This document shows positions 8,301 through 10,544 of a stretch of 10,544 bases of DNA, piece by piece. The notes under the pieces are model-generated. The model searched no databases, had not been told where the DNA came from, and saw only the letters and a list, made by a program, of their open reading frames with translations. The stretch comes from an uncultured Prevotella sp. (lineage in GTDB: Bacteria; Bacteroidota; Bacteroidia; Bacteroidales; Bacteroidaceae): contig USSF01000068.1 of assembly GCA_900557405.1 (NCBI GenBank), forward strand, positions 1 to 10,544, given 5' to 3'. The stretch's first letter is position 1. Each line of letters starts with the position of its first letter. The position numbers were made by a program, and so were the translations under genes.

Positions 8301-8459
8301 GAGCAGCATATCGTGCCCGCCCCGGGCAGATACAACGTGTATGTCATCAACAAGGCCGACGGCAGCATGACCACCATAGCCAAAGGCATCAGCATCAGCT
8401 CGTCATACCAGCTTCCGCGGATAAAGAGCGAGCAGGTGTATTGGCTGGAGAAGAAATAG
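5382..8459 (+). CDS. Secreted beta-helix / TIM-barrel protein, probable complex-glycan hydrolase (DUF6298-like)
   Basis: This is a 1025-residue exported protein. A type I signal peptide (positive MNKRK, hydrophobic core 6-18, probable cut after VWA at 21) has no lipobox, so a periplasmic or secreted location is likely. Residues about 25-500 look like a right-handed parallel beta-helix of the pectate-lyase-3 kind (GTILIGEGTFHLDHAL at 85-100, then VVIRGMGKGRTRLV). It has repeated short strands and 16 of the protein's 19 cysteines. A linker (about 520-565) leads to a probable TIM barrel (about 565-935) resembling the DUF4038/GH140 group. ENVVQLISEEY (787-797) sits like the strand-4 acid/base motif (NE in relatives), making Glu796 the candidate. 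The strand-7 region AVTFFAQQYPAYGWAVLMAGG (904-924) has the WA-LMAGG following that strand but Gln910-Gln911 where a Glu nucleophile is expected. The last 70 residues resemble the beta domain that follows DUF4038 barrels. I believe this matches DUF6298-type Bacteroidales proteins, but that label is from memory. There is no Shine-Dalgarno; the ATG is set by the signal peptide. Substrate unknown. Confidence 0.88.
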   Translation: MNKRKIILMSIALTLSASVWAGGKKKQVFIPMDYSSCGYHASEGGIPDVRNAVVVGNTEGDCSLRLQRAIDYVSQLKPDKNGHRGTILIGEGTFHLDHALRISTSGVVIRGMGKGRTRLVKRGFDRGALIYIEGRNLPTAGDTIAIADPKLSAGSSRLTLDAAPKLKAGDRITILRPSTKEWIAALKCNDFGGGLDYTGWKPTDIDMTWHRTVSAVEGNAISLDAPLTMTIDRKYGSAMVITSYNRGEIKECGVENLTLESAHNDWNPKDEDHCWDGIRMDCATDCWVRRVDFRHFAGSAVNLQKQTRRVTVEDCVAAEPVSETGGWRRRVFLTRGEQNLFQRCVSKDGYHDFAADYCAAGPNAFVQCDGEGSLSFSGSVGSWAPGLLFDVVNIEGNDLAFRNMENWQMGTGWNTANSMFWQCTASTIYCYSPDEDDCCSANACWGTMTGNGEWTSSNDAVTPRSLFYSQLHDRLGDRANNGYVYNRNISASSSPTIEVAQKLAMESVTTPRVTIEMWMDSIPYTASLAASGLKDIDDIKSKSIKNATATNKQDTENTGSYAITDGHITHNGRLIVGNRYAIPWWNGRTKDNFIAKGAKPAITRFVPGREGMGWTDRIDSVASYLKKNGFCMLDQHYGLWYDLRRIDHERVKRADGEVSAPFYEQPFARSGKGRAWDGLSLYDLTRPNEWYWQREREFAQAGAKAGLLLFNQNYFQHNIIEAGAHWVDAPWRPVNNVNHTSFPEPVPFAGDKRVFMAEQFYNETDPALRPLHKSYIRMCLDQLKDNENVVQLISEEYTGPLHFTRFWLQTIAEWERETGRHPMIALSCTKDAQDSILADPELSKLVDIIDIRYWHYNTDGLWAPPAGKNMAPRQFMRKMKVGKTGYREAYKAVREYKDAYPQKAVTFFAQQYPAYGWAVLMAGGSLPNIPVTDRKFLGDAAKMYVMANDGGDDSFDLLGNPSVGYIIYTHNAREQHIVPAPGRYNVYVINKADGSMTTIAKGISISSSYQLPRIKSEQVYWLEKK

Positions 8460-8473
8460 ACCACACCCGTCAC

Positions 8474-8518
8474 TCCGGCGCGCGGAACACAGCTTTCCGC
8501 GGATGCCGGATTGTTTAC
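8474..8518 (+). terminator. Rho-independent terminator of the beta-helix gene
   Basis: TCCGGC (8474-8479) pairs with GCCGGA (8505-8510), and inside it GCGGAA (8482-8487) pairs with TTCCGC (8495-8500) around a 7-base loop. A small internal loop separates the two stems. TTGTTT follows at once. The hairpin begins 14 bases after the stop codon. GC-rich stem, short T tract and position all fit an intrinsic terminator. Confidence 0.7.
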
Positions 8519-8587
8519 CCCAATCAGTCATCTGGCCCGACGACATGAGGAGGGAGTGTGAGTAGATGGGGATGGCGATAATATAAT

Positions 8588-8635
8588 AGACAAGTAGACG
8601 AGTTGGCAATTTGTCAACTCGTCTACTTGTTAACT
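8588..8635. repeat. Perfect palindrome built from 8-base units, dnaX terminator candidate
   Basis: ACAAGTAGACGAGTTG (8590-8605) is exactly complementary to 8615-8630 across a 9-base centre that can itself pair further. The whole 48 bases also divide into six octamers of the form NNNNNANT: AGACAAGT, AGACGAGT, TGGCAATT, TGTCAACT, CGTCTACT and TGTTAACT. It begins 2 bases beyond the dnaX stop codon on the minus strand (hairpin arm 7 bases beyond) and could stop transcription from both sides of this convergent gap. The arm is long for a simple terminator and the flanking T tracts are poor, so it may instead be a copy of a dispersed intergenic repeat. Confidence 0.8.
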
Positions 8636-8637
8636 TC

Positions 8638-10458
8638 TTACGCAAACTCCAGCTTGAATATCTCGCCGAGCTTCTTCACGGCTGGATTCTGCGAACATAG
8701 CTTGTCATATAGTTCGCGTGATGAGAGGATATGCTTCACCTCGTCCTGGCGTGCCAGGCGCAGGGTGAGCTTGATGTCGTCGTTGCGCAGTTTCTGCACA
8801 AGCGTGTTGCGTATGCGCTTCTGTATCTTCTGTATGTCCTCAAGCAGCATCTTGTTGTCCACCACCACTTCAATCTCGGGGAATTCGAGAATCTTCGGCA
8901 TGATGTTCTTCATTCTTACCGCCGTGCTCGCCATCTGCTGTGGCATACGGCTGCACATGGAGAGCCACTGCAGCAGGAGCATGTCTTCGTCAAACTGCTC
9001 ATGCAGTCCTGTATATTTCAGCTCCGGCTCCACTTCGTATGCCGGCTTTTCGGGACCCTTGCGCAGATTGGCAAACGATTTGCCGATGTTGCCGAGCTTG
9101 ACAGGGGCAGGGCGCGGACGCTGCGGCACGCTGCTGCCTTCTTGCGTCTGTGCTGCGGCATTGTCTGCTGCGACGCTCTGGCCGGTTGTCTGGGCATTTC
9201 CGGATGCAGCATCCCCCTGCACGGCAGGCTGCCCGCCCTGCTGTGTGGCTGGTGCAGCGGCGGCCACCTGCGATGCCGTCCTTTGCTGCGCTGATGCTAT
9301 AAGTTTCTTGAACAGGCTTTTCAATCTCTTGGGGCTGCGCCCCGCGACGCTGTCGTCATCGTCGGGCTGCGTGATCTGTGCCACGCGGATGAGGGTAAGC
9401 TCCACGAGCAGCCGCTTGTTGCTGCTCTGGCGGTAGTTCACGTCGCATTCGTTCATTATCTTCAGTGCCTTATACAGGAACTTGGTGGGGCATTTCGCCG
9501 CCTGTGCCTTGTATTTCTCCGCCTGCGATTCGCTTACCTGCAGCAGTGGAATGGTCTGGTTGTCTTTGGCCATCAGTACATTGCGCACGTGTGAGGCAAG
9601 TCCGCCGATAAGGTTTCCTCCGTCGAATCCTTTGGCTAACACATTGTTCAGCAGTACCATCACGTCTGCCACCTTGTTCTCCATGCAGAGGTCCACGATA
9701 CGGAAATAGTTGTCGGAGTCGAGCACGTTGAGGTCTTCGATAACCTTCTGGTATGTGATGTTGCCCTGGCAGAAGCTTGCCGCCTGGTCGAACACGGAGA
9801 GGGCGTCGCGCATACCGCCGTCGGCCTTCTCGGCAATCACATTGAGCGCCTCCTCCTCATACGTTATTCCCTCTTTCTCCGCCACCATCTTCAGGTGGTT
9901 TATGATGCCGGGCACGGTGATGCGCTCGAAGTCGTAAATCTGGCAGCGCGATAGGATGGTGGGCAGAATCTTGTGCTTCTCCGTCGTGGCGAGGATAAAT
10001 ACCACGTGGGCAGGCGGCTCCTCAAGGGTCTTGAGGAATGCGTTGAAGGCAGCCGTGGAGAGCATGTGTACCTCGTCGATGATGAACACCTTGTATTTGC
10101 CCACCTGTGGCGGGATGCGCGTCTGCTCCATCAGCGTCTTGATGTTCTCCACGGAGTTGTTGCTCGCCGCGTCGAGCTCGAATATGTTATAAGAGCGCTG
10201 CTCGTTGAATGCCTTGCAGCTCTCGCATTCGTTGCAGGCCTCTCCCTCGGCTGTAGGGTTCTGGCAGTTTATCGCTTTGGCGAAAATACGCGCACACGTA
10301 GTCTTTCCCACTCCGCGCGGACCGCAGAACAGGTAGGCATGTGCCAGCTTGCCGCTCTTCACTGCGTTCTTCAGCGTGGTGGTGAGCGCCGACTGTCCCA
10401 CGACGGAATCGAACGACATCGGACGGTATTTTCTTGCCGATACTATATATTCTTCCAT
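8638..10458 (-). CDS. dnaX: DNA polymerase III subunit gamma/tau (clamp loader ATPase)
   Basis: DnaX is the ATPase core of the clamp loader, which places the sliding clamp on primed DNA and, as tau, tethers the polymerases to the replisome. In this 606-residue protein the AAA+ module is complete. It has Walker A GPRGVGKT (46-53), four zinc-ligand cysteines (65, 75, 78, 81), Walker B IIDEVH (126-131), sensor 1 ATTE (157-160), the SRC arginine-finger motif (170-172) and sensor 2 GGMRDAL (214-220). The lid and oligomerisation domain III run to about 365. An Ala/Gln/Gly/Pro-rich low-complexity linker (about 392-455, bases 9094-9285) leads to a C-terminal domain (about 475-606) in the place of the tau-specific region. 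I find no A-AAA-AAG-like slippery run in or before the linker, so a shorter gamma made by programmed frameshift is not supported here. The start at 10458 gives the standard MEEYIVSARKYRP opening. The gene is convergent with the beta-helix gene and appears to be a single-gene transcript. Confidence 0.98.
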   Translation of the reverse strand: MEEYIVSARKYRPMSFDSVVGQSALTTTLKNAVKSGKLAHAYLFCGPRGVGKTTCARIFAKAINCQNPTAEGEACNECESCKAFNEQRSYNIFELDAASNNSVENIKTLMEQTRIPPQVGKYKVFIIDEVHMLSTAAFNAFLKTLEEPPAHVVFILATTEKHKILPTILSRCQIYDFERITVPGIINHLKMVAEKEGITYEEEALNVIAEKADGGMRDALSVFDQAASFCQGNITYQKVIEDLNVLDSDNYFRIVDLCMENKVADVMVLLNNVLAKGFDGGNLIGGLASHVRNVLMAKDNQTIPLLQVSESQAEKYKAQAAKCPTKFLYKALKIMNECDVNYRQSSNKRLLVELTLIRVAQITQPDDDDSVAGRSPKRLKSLFKKLIASAQQRTASQVAAAAPATQQGGQPAVQGDAASGNAQTTGQSVAADNAAAQTQEGSSVPQRPRPAPVKLGNIGKSFANLRKGPEKPAYEVEPELKYTGLHEQFDEDMLLLQWLSMCSRMPQQMASTAVRMKNIMPKILEFPEIEVVVDNKMLLEDIQKIQKRIRNTLVQKLRNDDIKLTLRLARQDEVKHILSSRELYDKLCSQNPAVKKLGEIFKLEFA

Positions 10459-10504
10459 AAAATGATATAGGTTTAAGCTTATTCTTATGTGATCCTTAAT
10501 TCCG

Positions 10505-10512
10505 CAACACTA
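10505..10512 (-). promoter_or_regulatory. Possible -7 promoter element for dnaX
   Basis: On the minus strand these bases read TAGTGTTG, followed by C, matching TAnnTTTG at five of six conserved positions. They are 46 bases upstream of the dnaX ATG. No clear -33 element is seen. The remaining bases to the window end are AT-rich and hold no gene that I can support. Confidence 0.35.
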
Positions 10513-10544
10513 TAGTTTAACATTATTTATAAGTGCCTGAGCAA

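Noticed and set aside
5382..8459. Polysaccharide utilisation locus
   Set aside because: No SusC/SusD pair, hybrid two-component sensor or second carbohydrate gene occurs in the window. Only a single glycan-type gene can be supported.
9318..9345. Small GC hairpin (GGGGC/GCCCC) in dnaX near the linker as a frameshift stimulator
   Set aside because: It lies upstream of only a four-A run rather than downstream of a slippery heptamer, so the geometry does not fit.

Overview
The window most likely comes from a Bacteroidales genome, possibly a Prevotella- or Bacteroides-like organism. Four lines of evidence point there. The promoters resemble the Bacteroidetes -7 element TAnnTTTG. Shine-Dalgarno signals are weak or absent in front of most genes. 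GC-rich genes are separated by AT-rich gaps. The protein families and gene orders are typical of the group. Genus is not resolvable from what I can see. There are six protein-coding genes and no RNA genes, insertion sequences or CRISPR array.

Region 1 (about 1-4262, minus strand) is a tripartite efflux operon. Its order is a TolC-family outer-membrane channel (2904-4211), an EmrA/HlyD-type periplasmic adaptor (1773-2804) and a 14-helix DHA2/EmrB-like inner-membrane transporter (103-1767). Together they would form a pump from the inner membrane to the outside. A -7 promoter element lies upstream of the tolC-like gene, and a hairpin terminator lies after the transporter gene. The last codons of the transporter gene run into a heptamer tandem repeat.

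Region 2 (4413-5270, plus strand) is an AraC-family regulator transcribed divergently from the pump, which makes it the likely regulator of the pump.

Region 3 (5382-8459, plus strand) is a large secreted protein of 1025 residues. It joins an N-terminal pectate-lyase-like right-handed beta-helix to a C-terminal TIM-barrel module resembling the DUF4038/GH140-type glycosidases, followed by a small beta domain. It is probably a complex-glycan enzyme, but no SusC/SusD pair or other carbohydrate gene is in the window. It is the least explained gene here: the barrel keeps a plausible acid/base Glu, but where the nucleophile Glu is expected I read Gln-Gln.

Region 4 (8460-8637) is a convergent intergenic gap. 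It holds a terminator for the beta-helix gene and a perfect 16-bp-arm palindrome built from 8-bp units, just after dnaX. Region 5 (8638-10458, minus strand) is dnaX, the DNA polymerase III clamp-loader subunit, with its upstream region running to the window end.

I see no clear new defence or mobile system. The best candidates for something undescribed are the beta-helix/TIM-barrel protein and the two short-period repeats, one 7-bp at a gene end and one 8-bp palindromic between genes.
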